Positions 1-9,866 are shown, numbered from the stretch's first letter. The stretch is 64,000 nt of DNA from Hibiscus mutabilis (GCA_019671005.1 CM033726.1:3038001-3102000); one strand, 5' to 3'. Numbers and translations are program-made. Notes: generated from the sequence alone by a model not told the origin.

Positions 1-392
1 GCACATTAAAGAATCGCTAGAGGTGCTCGAAATTGGCTCTAGTCGACTAAAATAAAATAAGAAACTGCTTACTTTGCTAGAGGTGCCCGAAATTGGCTCT
101 AGTGAAAATGAAAATAAATGCCCCGACAATTAAATTGATAAAAGCCTATTGTTCACATAGAATCTTGAAAATCAACTTGTACACAACTACGCACACACAT
201 TGTCACGAGCATTATAGTTTTGTTCCGGGAAATTTTTGTGCTATCTGAAAAATTTAAAAGGTGATCATACTTTGTGCCATGGTTCTGAGGTTTGAATTCA
301 AGTTTGAAGCATGTCTTTGATGATTAAAGTCTTGGCAGGTAATTGTTAGTTTGCATTGCTTGAGGACAAGCAATAGTTCGAGTTTGGGGGCG
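1..392 (+). mobile_element. 3' non-coding tail of an Athila-like Ty3/gypsy element (runs in from left edge)
   Basis: This stretch ends in a purine-rich tract (381-392, AGTTTGGGGGCG) directly before an LTR start, which is the polypurine-tract position. It carries two copies of a short hairpin sequence (17-42 and 77-102) with arms CTAGAG and CTCTAG around a 14-nt loop. The same arrangement (hairpin copies, then the phrase GCTTGAGGACAAGCAATAG, then a G-rich tract and LTR) recurs at 17324-17793, where it belongs to an element with an Athila-like reverse-transcriptase fragment. No coding frame is seen. The body and 5' LTR lie outside the window. Confidence 0.8.
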
Positions 393-1904
393 TGATAAGT
401 GTTCAAAAGTACTATTTTTATTACCCTTTTTACTCATATTATTGTTAGACTTAAGCTCATATTAGTTGCATAATTAGTTATTCATGCATTAATTCATGTT
501 TCTTTCCACCGTTGAGCTTGATTACATAACTTGGTGATTTTTGTGGAAAAAGATGCTGCTTTGGTGTGTTTTTGTGTGTGTATGTGCAGGATCACTTGCC
601 AAAGCAATGTCGAGCTAGTTGCCAGGGCAATGCATGAAGGATATGCCGAGCTAGTTGCCAGAGCAATGCATGAAGGAGACGCCGAGCCAGTTGCCATGGC
701 AATTGTCGACAAAGAGAAGATGCAATAGGGATGTCGAAATTAATGACTAGACAAGCCCAAGATGACGTGGAGCAAAGCCCAAACCCAAAGGAATTTGATT
801 GCCATGTAGAGATTAAAGAAAAATTAAATTCCAAGAAGATAGGAGAAGTTCTAGTAGGAATACAATTATAATAAAGAATTATATTCTTTAAAGATAATTT
901 AATTCCAACTTAAACTCCTCCTCAAAGAAGGACTTTGGCCTAGCCCTATAAATAGCAAGGAGATTTCGACAATCGATATAGAGAAAATGAGAGAAATTTC
1001 GATAGAGAGCATTAGGGGAAATTTCGACTTCTTCTTCTTCTTTGCTTCCATTAGATTCATGGTTTGGGGAGTATTCTTTGTATATCTTTTGAACCCAACC
1101 ATGAACTAACTTGATCGGTTGGGGTTATTGTGTTTTGTTGTTGTGAAAAACAATTGGATTTTGTTTAGGTAATAAGAGTTTGCACTTTCAATTCAAGGTT
1201 TACTCATTCTTGGTTCTTATTCTTGTTTGCGAGTGAATTGGGAGAGGATCTCGTAACTTCATCTATTTATCTAATATCGGGAGGGTTAGATTCAAGAAAC
1301 GAATGAGTATGGTCTTTATTCAATCCAATGATGGTGAAGATTAATCCGGCTTAGGAATAAGTTGAGGATTTCAACGGCTAAGAGGAGCGCAAGATTGGTT
1401 GTTGTTCACCCTTGATTCACGCAGGGATGTATTATCAAGGCATGCACAAGTAGCTAGAGTTTCGACTTAGGGATAAGAAGAAACCATTGAAGAACGCTCC
1501 GCCGAACCTTGAAGTTGCTGCCCAGACGCCCAAGTAGTTGCCCAGCTAGTTGCCCAGGCAACCATCGATTAGTTGCCAAGGCAACCCCGATGTGCAAGTT
1601 GCCACGGCAACTGAGTTGCCCTTGCACTCTTTTACCAAGACGATCCAATCGGCTATCACACCTCAACTCACGATAACCTGGCCTATTCTCTCTTTTTCTT
1701 TCATCTATTCTTTTAGTTTATTGCTTTTACTTTTCTCGTTAATTAAAACCTCTATTATCATTTGTGTTTTTATTTTCACAGTGCAGTAACTTAAGCAAAG
1801 TGGCCCAAACCAATCCCTGTGGAGACGATACTCGATACTCGTATCACTTTATTACTTGCGACGTGTATACTTGCACATTTGCGTAGAACTTATCACACGC
1901 AACA
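393..1904 (+). mobile_element. 3' LTR of Athila-like element
   Basis: The 1512-bp LTR starts TGATAAGTG and ends ACGCAACA. Two related copies are in the window: 17794-19421 (plus) and 33009-34524 (minus, solo). It contains many imperfect palindromes of the type TTGCC-NN-GGCAA, clustered at 596-710 and 1505-1640. A TATA-like CCCTATAAATAGC at about 943-955 may be the LTR promoter. Short open frames inside it are chance. The left TSD is outside the window, so the TSD cannot be tested. Confidence 0.85.
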
Positions 1905-2298
1905 ACACCAATAAAGGTAACCTTCATAGTCTCCTCAATCCTTAATGATAATACAATAAGAAATGTTTGATGTTTTATTTTATGTGTCCTTTTTTTAGAA
2001 ATGCTAGACCTTGGACAAAGTTAGAAATGAGGATTGTTGTTTTCCTCATTCAAACGTTTGCTTTTTTTCTCTTCTCTCTCACCATTAACGACGCCTCACT
2101 TCCTCTTTTTTGCAAGCAGTAGAATCAGATCTGTACCGATGGCTTCAACTTTGATCAAACATGTCGACGTACTGACCATGTTGAGACGATAACAAGCTTC
2201 GATATTGTCGGCCTTCTATAAATTTCAGATCCTCAAAGATTTTCCCTAAACTAAATTTTCCAATTTTAGTATTTTTGAAATTTTCTGTTTTTTACTTT
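1905..2298. other. Intergenic, no gene seen
   Basis: AT-rich sequence between the LTR end and the first MITE. It holds a short CT-rich stretch at about 2065-2115. No coding frame, RNA gene or repeat copy was recognised. Confidence 0.5.
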
Positions 2299-2307
2299 TT
2301 TAAATAA

Positions 2308-3790
2308 GGGTAAACTACACGAAATGACACTAAATTTTAACATTTATATCGAACATACCACTAAATTATAAAATGATACTATTATACCATTAAACTTTGT
2401 TTTTTGCTACTATTATGCCACTCGATTGTTAAACTGTAACGGACTGTTAAATGCAAAACGACATCGTTTTGGTATAGTTGCTTTGTTGCCTAAGATAGGC
2501 CAAAACGACGTCGTTTTGTTATGAAAAAAAAAAAAGAAAACACTACATTTAAGGAGGCTTGAAACAAGAAACCTTAAGGATGAAAATTTTACACCAAACC
2601 ACCAATCCAACTTAAAGACTTGATATAATTCTAACAAAAATAGTATATAAATAATATTACAGTTGAACTTAATTTTATTTATCTCGTGATATAATTTTAT
2701 AAATATATTAACTTTATAAATAAATATTATTTATAGTTTATATTACAAAACTAAAATATAGAGTATTTATAATATATATAACTAAACCCTTAACCTCAAA
2801 CCCTAAACCATAAATGTAACTAACGAAACTACAAACCCTAAAAACTAAATATATATAATTAAATTTAAAATCCCAAACCCTAAATGTATATAACTAAATC
2901 CTAAATCCCAAACCCAAAACCCTAAACCATACATATAAATAACTAAACTACAAACCCTAAATATATATAATTAAATATAAAATCCCAAACCTCAAACCCT
3001 AAATATATATAACTAAATCCTAAATCTCAAACCCAAAACCATAAAATTAAAATATTATTTACAATATATATAATTTAATCTAAAATCCCAAACCCTAAAT
3101 ATATATAACTAAATCCTAAATCCCAAATCTAAAACCCCAATATTATAAATAATATTTGGGGTTTTGGGTTTGGGATTTAGGATTTGGGGATTGAGACTTC
3201 AAATTTAATTATATATATTTAGGGTTTAGGGTTTGTAGTTTAGTTAATTATATGTATGGTTTAGGGCTTAGGGTTTAAGGTTTAGTTTTATATATTATAA
3301 ATAATATTTTAGTTTTGTAATATAAATTATAAATAATATTTTTTATAAAGTTAATATATTTATAAAATTATATTATAAATATTATAAAATTTCATGAGAT
3401 AAATGAAATTAAGTTCAATTGTTGTATTATTTATATACTATTTTTGTTAGTATTACATTAAGTCTCTAAGTTGACTTGGTGGTTCAGTGTAAACCTTTCA
3501 TCCTAGAGGTTCTCGGTTTGAACCTCCCCAAATACATTGTTTTTTTTTTGATAAAACGATGTCGTTTTGGCCTATCTTAGGCATCAAAGCAACTATATCA
3601 AAATGAAGTTTTGCATTTAATGGCTCCGTTACAGTTTAACAGTCGAGTGGCATCATAGTAGCAAAAAAACAAATTTCAGTGGTATAATAATAGCAAAAAA
3701 AAGTTCAGTGGTATAATAGTATCGTTTTATAGTTCAGTAGTATGTTCGATACAAAGGTTAAAGTTTAGTGGCATTTCGTGTAGTTTACAC
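2308..3790. mobile_element. Fold-back Mutator-type MITE with 9-bp TSD
   Basis: The element is flanked by an exact 9-bp direct repeat TTTAAATAA (2299-2307 and 3791-3799), the TSD length of Mutator-like transposons. Its ends are inverted: GGGTAAACTACACG on the left and CGTGTAGTTTACAC on the right. Homology between the arms extends over more than 200 bp on each side (including a GTCGTTTTGGCCTATCTTAGGC segment) and continues more loosely to a centre near 3145, so nearly the whole 1.48 kb can fold back. The middle consists of degenerate AAACCCTAAA-like repeats, in opposite orientation on the two sides. No transposase frame is present, so it is non-autonomous. Confidence 0.85.
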
Positions 3791-3859
3791 TTTAAATAAT
3801 TACAAAAATAAAATATGATATATACTAGTAAATGAAATATGCTTAAATAAGAGTATAAA

Positions 3860-4058
3860 AACAAATTATTAGCAGGGAGCAAACAAAGGGACAAATTTAT
3901 TTAACTGTCATGTCAGCACTTTCGTTAACAGTTAACATTTAGTGACTTGATTAACACTATTTAAATAGCTAAGTGGTCTGATTAACAAAATCTATAATTC
4001 TGTGGTCAAAATAGAATCACCTCAATAGTTTACTGGTCTTGGAGGTAATTTACCCTTT
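3860..4058 (-). repeat. Terminal fragment of a second Mutator-type MITE family
   Basis: Read on the minus strand from 4058, this begins GGGTAAATTACCTCCAAGAC and then matches, with substitutions, the plus-strand sequence starting at 7646 (GGGTAAACTACCTCCGAGAC). Both continue through AGACCAGTAAACTATTGAGG and a later segment around GACATGACAGTTAA. Only one end is visible in each place, and no TSD could be assigned. Confidence 0.5.
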
Positions 4059-4119
4059 AATTTACACCAATAAGAAACAGTATAACGTATATAATAAATT
4101 ATTGTCATTTGTAACCACA

Positions 4120-4260
4120 GATTTACTTTAGTCCAGTGGTAAGACGTGTCTCATTTCCCCCTCCCTCCCAAGTTTGAGGCCCTATTGAATCTCTAAATAT
4201 AAGAGATTAAATATACTATTATATTATTTTTTAAATATCATATCACCTTTAACGATTCAA
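4120..4260 (+). repeat. Possible tRNA-derived SINE head (degenerate)
   Basis: TAGTCCAGTGG at about 4130-4140 fits a pol III A-box (TRGYNNANNNG), and GTTTGAGGCC about 45 nt later loosely resembles a B-box. An AT-rich tail follows. No TSD or second copy was found. Chance is possible. Confidence 0.25.
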
Positions 4261-4747
4261 TAGTCATTTTATAATAAAACAAAAGTAGTAAATTAAAAAC
4301 CATATAAATTAAATACATGTTATATATTCTCATAAATGATTCGCAATTTTACGTATAATATCATGTATTTAATTTATATGGTTTTTAATTAATAATTGTT
4401 ATATTATATGAAAGTTATATGAATTATATCGATGCTAATTCATTGTCATTTACTTTTATAAATGGAGCATAACAATGTTTTCAATGAATGGAGTATAAAA
4501 AGAATTAATTATGTCAACAATCTCTAGAATAAGTTGTTAAATATTTTAAGTTGGCATTCTCTCTTTTTTAGGTGGTGGATTTAATATTTATTACTTATTA
4601 GGAGCAAATTTTTCTTTCCTTCCTCTAAATAATAATTGTTAAAAATCAATTATAATATTAAATTATTATTAATTTCATTGTTTTTATTTCTTCAATAATG
4701 TAATTAAATTATTTTTCATATCAATAATAAAATTAACAAATTACAAT
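4261..4747. other. Intergenic AT-rich, no gene seen
   Basis: Very AT-rich DNA with short inverted segments (for example the ATTTAATTTATATGG region near 4370, which resembles the reverse of 4295-4315). No frame longer than chance was seen. Confidence 0.4.
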
Positions 4748-4756
4748 ATAGTTTAA

Positions 4757-5026
4757 GGGTAAAACTTTGATACACAGGCTGTGTAAAATTAATTTTACAC
4801 AAGCCTGTGTATTTACACTATAAAACCCAAATCTTAAATTCCTAACCCTAACCCTAAAAACTAAACTCCACACTCTAAACTCTAAACTGTAAACCCTAAA
4901 TTCTAAGCACTAACCTTAAATTCTAAACTCCTAAACCTTAAACCCTAAACTAAAATCCTAACCCCTAAAACTAAAAGGCACGTGTAAACTAAAGTTTACA
5001 CGGCCTGTGTATCAAAGTTTTTTTCC
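4757..5026. mobile_element. 270-bp Mutator-type MITE with 9-bp TSD
   Basis: An exact 9-bp TSD ATAGTTTAA flanks it (4748-4756 and 5027-5035). The ends are inverted: AACTTTGATACACAGGC near the left and GCCTGTGTATCAAAGTT near the right. The middle is a degenerate AAACCCTAAA-like array. A second copy in the opposite orientation lies at 62824-63045, also with a 9-bp TSD. There is no coding capacity. Confidence 0.88.
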
Positions 5027-5479
5027 ATAGTTTAATACTATATTTTAATTTATACATGCACTGATATTAAACCAAAGCTGATTCCCAAAACTCAAATCTT
5101 GTATATCATATTCTCTTCTTCTTTCATACCATTGTAATGTTTTTTTTTTTTTACAATAGTTATTGATTTTATCACACTTATAAAAAGAAAAATCTTATAA
5201 TGAAACGAACAAAATTAGAAGCAGTAAAACTAGAATTTAGTAATTGATTTTAAAAACACATTTAAACCCCATTTTATTCTACAACATAACATAGTGCGGA
5301 TTATATTGGAATAAAGCATAACATAACATAGTTTGGATTATATCGGAATAAAATCCTAGTATTGTAAGATACTAAATTTTTAACAATTGCTTTATGGTAC
5401 ATACTTGCCCAGAAAACAATCCACGAAGTAGACGTGTTTAAGGCAATAGGACTGATGATGGGGCTATTAAGTAGATAGA

Positions 5480-5525
5480 TTCCGGTACCCAAGTTAGTCA
5501 AGGATCTGCAACATGGTCCTCCTGG
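5480..5525 (-). repeat. Partial repeat of the CC-motif exon segment
   Basis: About 45 bp (5480-5520) repeat 5648-5690 of the same gene with a few changes. On the minus strand both encode PCCRSL followed by LGTG. The second 8CM copy lacks this extra segment, so it arose after, or was lost since, the module duplication. It supplies the extended C-terminus and stop of copy 1. Confidence 0.65.
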
Positions 5526-5896
5526 AAGGGGTAGAATGATTGGCACTGGAGCTTATAGAAGAGCGGGGGTAACGGCATGCGACAGGCCCTCATTATTCTT
5601 GTAACTGCATTGGCGTTGTAAATTGTGCAAAGGCAATAAGCAGCTCCAGTACCCAAGTAAGCCAAGGATCTGCAACATGGACTTGGCGGAGCTGGGGTAA
5701 CTACAATCGGCGGACGAACTGGGGTAAGTATGAACGGCGGAGCAGCCAAAGGTGCACAGCTAACTAACAGTTGGGAGGTGCAGGGACGTGGACGCGGAGC
5801 TGGCAACGGAGACGGAGACAGAGACGTGACCAAAGTAAAAGAGAGCAGGTTGAGAGAAAGAAGAAAGACGATTGGTGCAGAAGCCTTAGAAGCCAT
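5498..5896 (-). CDS. Small secreted proline-rich 8-cysteine protein (HyPRP/LTP-like), copy 1
   Basis: This gene encodes a 133-residue protein if translation starts at MASKAS. An upstream in-frame ATG adds 12 residues, but MASKAS begins a good signal peptide (hydrophobic residues 8-25) and matches the usual start of this plant family. After the signal peptide comes a Ser/Pro/Arg-rich stretch, then the eight-cysteine motif: Cys39, Cys47, CC at 74-75, CLC at 88-90, Cys105 and Cys118. The role of such proteins is a cell-wall or extracellular structural or lipid-binding one (family knowledge). Odd points: the longest spacer between Cys2 and the CC pair is itself proline-rich (RPPIVVTPAPPSP), whereas hybrid proline-rich proteins normally carry it before the motif, and the C-terminus runs 15 residues past the last cysteine into a partial duplication of the CC-encoding segment. 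A TATA box lies 55 bp upstream. Expression cannot be judged. Confidence 0.75.
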   Translation of the reverse strand: MASKASAPIVFLLSLNLLSFTLVTSLSPSPLPAPRPRPCTSQLLVSCAPLAAPPFILTPVRPPIVVTPAPPSPCCRSLAYLGTGAAYCLCTIYNANAVTRIMRACRMPLPPLFYKLQCQSFYPFQEDHVADP

Positions 5897-5950
5897 ATTG
5901 TATGGTATGATGAAAAGTGAGTGGTGATGCAAATGATCAAAAATGCAAAG

Positions 5951-5960
5951 CTATTTATAG
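5951..5960 (-). promoter_or_regulatory. TATA box of 8CM gene copy 1
   Basis: CTATAAATAG on the minus strand, 55 bp upstream of the chosen ATG. The identical box in the same position precedes copy 2. The conserved position supports MASKAS as the start in both genes. Confidence 0.75.
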
Positions 5961-6372
5961 GAGGAGAATACCAAACTTTGGAGCTGCTCGGGGTTTCAAA
6001 TTTTCTCGACCACATCGGCATTGTTGCAGCACATTAAGTAGGAATTCATAGTGGAAATTAAATTCAATTTGGCATAGAACCAAGTTACTTCCTTCACAAC
6101 TTGCAAAATGTGATCACAATTCTTTTCTAACTAATAGGACAGGTTCTAATTGAACAATATTAATGTAATTAATTACATGTACGATGACAATTTAAAGCAA
6201 AGCTCTAATTCGGGGATGAGATGGGGAAATTTTGGCCATTTTGCACGGCAACACAACAAAGTTAGGTCAAAAACAGGTTTTCATCCGAGTAAAAGTCCTC
6301 GTATAGGAGTTTTGCTCATCAATAAGGTAGTGAATTGTGGTTCACTGATGTTGTATGAGACTCCAGCATTGG

Positions 6373-7220
6373 CGATGTATCAAATACAATCCCTTCCTCA
6401 AATGTCAAAGATTTAAATAGTTTATTCCGATACCATGATAACTTTAATCTTGTCGATAATCCTAATGATGCTCATAACGTGACCAATTTGTCAAATAATG
6501 GGGAAGTTGTTAGACTTTTGTTGCAGAAGAGAAGTATTTGGAAATGAATAAAACCACAAACTCTCATGGTGATGATCCTCATATTATCGTAACTTACCAA
6601 ATGGAAGGCCTGATATAGGCTGCTTTAAATGGAAATGGCAGCCAAATGATTGTAACTTACCAAGGTATCATCTATATTGATTTGCATTTATCTATACTGG
6701 TTTAACTTTCTTGTTAACAATATAATCCGGGCTGAATGCAACTGATTTCCTGGATAGACTAAGATGAAAGAGGTCGGTTTTTATTCAGGACTTGCTGTAT
6801 CAGAACTTGTGGGAGTCTATGGTGTGCATTCTCCGACAAAGCGTCAAGAAGAAGAAACGAGTTTACGAAATTTCAGGAAGGGGTGATTTTAAAAAGAAGG
6901 GGATTTCTGATTTCAGGTTTGAGGCAAGTTTCCAAAGACTCTTATGTTGTTTAACAAAGTTGTTCCCACTGCAAAGGCATTTTGTAGGATTATAATTGCT
7001 TGGCGGACTTTGTAGCTGTTGTGTTACTTGTTAAAGAATCATCTTTCAAGCGAGAAGACGGACCGATGAGAAAACTTCCAAAGGATACGTACAAGTGACC
7101 ATTTATTTGCAACATTTCACTCTTTGTAATTTGATGTTGCATTGATTATTAAGAGTTCTCTTACTTCTCTGCATTCTGTGACGATGCAGGGAAGACTTTT
7201 ACCAAGATAATGATTACTTA
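6373..7220 (+). pseudogene. TBL/PMR5-type polysaccharide O-acetyltransferase, copy 1, broken
   Basis: TBL (trichome birefringence-like) proteins are Golgi type II membrane enzymes that acetylate cell-wall polysaccharides, using a GDS serine and a DxxH motif (family knowledge). The first recognisable exon (to 6664, donor AG|GTATCA) reads towards an acidic stretch with NPNDAHNVTNLSNNGEVV, then loses about 130 bp that in copy 2 encode the CDLFDGRWVKE to CPYIDKDFDC block, and ends with KWQPNDCNLPR-like sequence. The next exon starts at 6732 (LNATDFLDRLR), where the acceptor AG has become GG. A CGA-to-TGA stop follows, and the GDS block reads FIQDLL, so the catalytic serine motif is gone. WESMVCILRQSVKKKKRVYE and SGRGDFKKKG are clear TBL sequence. 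An acceptor and GEDFYQD-like start of the next exon remain at about 7190, then similarity ends. Clearly non-functional. Confidence 0.85.
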
Positions 7221-8043
7221 TAATTTATAATTTTCACTGCAGTTTACTATATATTATTTGGGTTAGAATCTTAATTAAAATACAAATTAGTTTGGTGCTT
7301 AGACTTAAGTTTTTTCATTTCAAAAGTCTTAAGTTCAAACTCTCGCCCCATTAAAGAGCTAACGGTATAGTGGCAACATTGAATTTTAAACGATATGACT
7401 CTTATGGGGTCACATAAGGATAAGACACTCAGGGGAATGCAACGAGAGAAGTCATCGGAAGGTCATCGCGTTTAGATACAAAAAATCGCTGATGAGTGAC
7501 AACATTAAACCTAAAACAATAATTTAATGTAAAAATTAACGCAGCTAAAAGTTTAAACGATACAACGCTCATAACCCATAGATGTAGTTTACCTCAAATT
7601 CAATTTGGTATAGAAATCTTATCATAATTCTTTTCTAACTAATAGGATAAAGGGTAAACTACCTCCGAGACCAGTAAACTATTGAGGTAATTTTATTTTA
7701 AACACAAAATAATGAATCTTGTCAATCAGACCACTTCATTATTATTTTTATTTAAAAGACAGACCACTTAATTATTAACAGAAATATTGACGTGACAGTT
7801 AAGTGAATTTGTATTATTACAAATTTAGTCTTTATTTCTTACACATTCAACCAATTTTAGTTCTAAATGGAATCAATTGATTCAATTCAATTAATTTAAC
7901 CCTTTATATTTAAAAATTTAATCGATTAAATTCCTTAAAATACTAATTTGACCTAAACCCAACAAAAAACCCCAGCCAAGTCATCCATTGCAAGCCCCGA
8001 AGCCCAACTTTCTTACCCAATTAAGTAGAACTCAATAATTATT
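7221..8043. other. Spacer between duplicated modules, with MITE end
   Basis: No gene is seen. 7646-7830 is the start of a MITE of the same family as 3860-4058, beginning GGGTAAACTACCTCC. Its other end is not recognised. A weak SINE-like B-box phrase (AGTTCAAACTCTC) lies near 7328. The rest is AT-rich unique sequence. Confidence 0.45.
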
Positions 8044-8269
8044 TTTAGAAATATATTTAAGCCCATTATTTTATTCCATTACATAACATAGTATAACATA
8101 ACACAGTAGGGATTATATTGGAATTACAAATAAGTATCGTAAAATCCATTATTACTAAGATTGCTTTATGTTAGGTACGTGCCCATAAAACAATCCACAA
8201 AGTAGATTAAAAAAAACGAACGACGATAATGGGCTATTAAGTAGATACATATGCACGCGTTGCATGGTT

Positions 8270-8620
8270 TCAACGGCAATAGAAGTATGGGGGTACCGGC
8301 ATACGACAGGCCCTCATTATTCTTGCAACTGCATTGGTGTTGTAAATTGTGCAAAGGCAATGAGCAGCTCCAGTACCCAAGTAAGCCAAGGATCTGCAAC
8401 ATGGACTTGGCGGAGCTGGGGTAATTACGATCGGTGGACGAACTGGGGTAAGTATGTACGGCGGAGCAGCCAAAGGTGCACAGCTAACTAACAGTTGGGA
8501 GGTGCAGGGACGTGGACGCGGAGCTGGCAACGGAGACGGAGACAGAGACGTGACCAAAGTAAAAGAGAGCAGGTTGAGAGAAAGAAGAAAGACGATTGGT
8601 GCAGAAGCCTTAGAAGCCAT
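8270..8620 (-). CDS. Small secreted proline-rich 8-cysteine protein (HyPRP/LTP-like), copy 2
   Basis: This is a 116-residue protein starting at MASKAS, with a signal peptide (hydrophobic core about 8-25), a short Ser/Pro/Arg-rich segment and exactly eight cysteines: 39, 47, 74, 75, 88, 90, 105 and 115. The order C-C-CC-CxC-C-C is the plant eight-cysteine motif of lipid-transfer and hybrid proline-rich proteins, which fold with four disulfides in the apoplast. The protein ends YFYCR just after Cys8, as is normal for the family, so this is the cleaner of the two copies. As in copy 1, the proline-rich run (PPIVITPAPPSP) lies between Cys2 and the CC pair. The first half is almost identical to copy 1. 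It is divergently arranged with the TBL gene. A TATA box lies 55 bp upstream. An intact frame beside a dead TBL partner suggests it may still be expressed (inference). Confidence 0.8.
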   Translation of the reverse strand: MASKASAPIVFLLSLNLLSFTLVTSLSPSPLPAPRPRPCTSQLLVSCAPLAAPPYILTPVRPPIVITPAPPSPCCRSLAYLGTGAAHCLCTIYNTNAVARIMRACRMPVPPYFYCR

Positions 8621-8674
8621 ATTGTATGGTATGATGAAAAGTGAGTGGAGATGCAAATGATCAAAAATGCAAAG

Positions 8675-8684
8675 CTATTTATAG
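8675..8684 (-). promoter_or_regulatory. TATA box of 8CM gene copy 2
   Basis: CTATAAATAG on the minus strand, same sequence and distance from the ATG as in copy 1. Confidence 0.75.
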
Positions 8685-9139
8685 GAGGAGAATACCAAAC
8701 TTTGGAGCTGCTCGGGGTTTCAAATTTTCTCGACTACATCGGCATTGTTGCATGTAAGTACAGCACATTAAGTAGGAATTCATAGTGGAAATTAAATTCA
8801 ATTTGGTATAGAACCAAGTTACTTCCTTCTCAACTTGCAAAATGTGATCACAATTCTTTTCCAACTAATAGGACAAGTTATAATTGAACAATACTAATGT
8901 AATTAATTACATGTACGGTAACAATTTAAGGCAAAGCTCCAATTCGGGGATGAGATTGGGGAAATTTGGCCATTTTGCACGGCACCACGACAAAGTTAGG
9001 TCAAAAAATAGGTTTTCATCCGAGTACAAGTCCTTGTATAGTTTTTAGTTTTGCTCATCAATAAGGTAGTGATTTGTGGTTCACTGATGTTCAACTTTCA
9101 TGTAAAGAAAGTCACATTACATTTGGGAAAAGATTCTTA

Positions 9140-9813
9140 TTCATATGCCATGATAATTTTTTAATCTAGTTGATAATCCTAATGATGCTAATAATGTGAC
9201 CAATATGGGGAAGTTGTTGGACCTTTTGTTGCAGAAGAGAAGGATTTGGAAATGACTAAAACCACAAACTCTTGTGGTGGTAATCGTCATGTTATGAAAG
9301 GACCTAATGGTTCTTTTGAGAATTGTGATTTATTTGATGGCAGGTGGGTGAAAGAAGATCACTCAAAGCCATATTATCGTCCAGGTTCTTGTCCTTACAT
9401 CGATAAAGATTTCGATTGTCAGCACAATCGAAGGCCTGATAGAGCCTACTTTAAATCGAAATTGCAGCCAAATGATTGTAACTTACCAAGGTATGATCTA
9501 TACTGATGTGCATTTATCCATATTGGTTTACCTTTCTTGTCACTGATACAATCCAAGCTGAATGCAACTGATTTTCTAGATAGACTAAGACGAAAGATGC
9601 CGGTTTTTATCGGGGACTCGCAGAATTGGAACATGTTGCAATTTCTCTGCATTTTGTGACCATGCAGGGAAGACTATTACCAAGAAGGTGATCATGTTTA
9701 CCTGCGACTTAAAGTACTGAACGCTTATCAGAAGGCACTTACAACATGGTCCAGAAGGGTAGATAAGAATATTGATGGCAGGCGAACTCGGGTTTTCTTC
9801 CTGGGATACTCGG
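9140..9813 (+). pseudogene. TBL/PMR5-type polysaccharide O-acetyltransferase, copy 2, 5' part
   Basis: The first recognisable exon (to 9490, donor AG|GTATGA) encodes an acidic linker (GPFVAEEKDLEM) and then the plant-specific TBL block: CDLFDGRWVKEDHSKPYY, CPYIDKDFDC, QPNDCNLPR. The next exon begins at 9553 after AG (LNATDFLDRLRRKMPVFIGD) and keeps the GDS serine motif, but a deletion joins it near 9645 to the end of the following intron, removing the RVYEISGR block and everything up to the next acceptor. The third exon (from 9668) reads EDYYQEGDHVYLRLKVLNAY and continues to GYS, where the copia element is inserted. The 3' remainder is at 59766-60233. The enzyme would acetylate wall polysaccharides in the Golgi; this copy cannot be functional. 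Confidence 0.88.
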
Positions 9814-9866
9814 TGTTGATGCAAGTAATTAGGGATTTCATAGAAAGGAATCTAAAAGAACAAAGG
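9814..9866 (-). mobile_element. Copia left LTR, outer part
   Basis: 53 bp that match 24739-24792 (start of the right LTR) with a few substitutions. The last five bases AAAGG are the TSD of the gypsy insertion that follows. Confidence 0.9.

Larger units (their letters stand above)
5262..7220. repeat. Tandem duplication unit, copy 1 (8CM gene plus TBL gene)
   Basis: This unit is homologous to 8044-9813 (continuing at 59766). It includes the DNA downstream of the minus-strand 8CM gene, the gene and its promoter, the shared upstream region, and the plus-strand TBL gene. Copies are offset by about 2.8 kb. Similarity is very high in the 8CM coding region and lower in the TBL part, where each copy has its own deletions. 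Confidence 0.85.
8044..9813. repeat. Tandem duplication unit, copy 2 (interrupted by the copia insertion)
   Basis: Homologous to 5262-7220. It begins near the phrase ACATAACATAG (about 8084) and runs through the second 8CM gene and the 5' part of the second TBL gene until the copia insertion at 9814. The unit continues at 59771. Confidence 0.85.

Noticed and set aside
2760..3130. AAACCCTAAA-like runs as a telomere or interstitial telomere array
   Set aside because: The repeats are irregular, interspersed with AT-rich sequence, and bounded by MITE ends with a TSD. They belong to the transposon.
5730..5927. Plus-strand frame over the 8CM gene
   Set aside because: It is the complement of a clear signal-peptide and eight-cysteine frame. 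Its Arg/Gly-rich content comes from the opposite strand.
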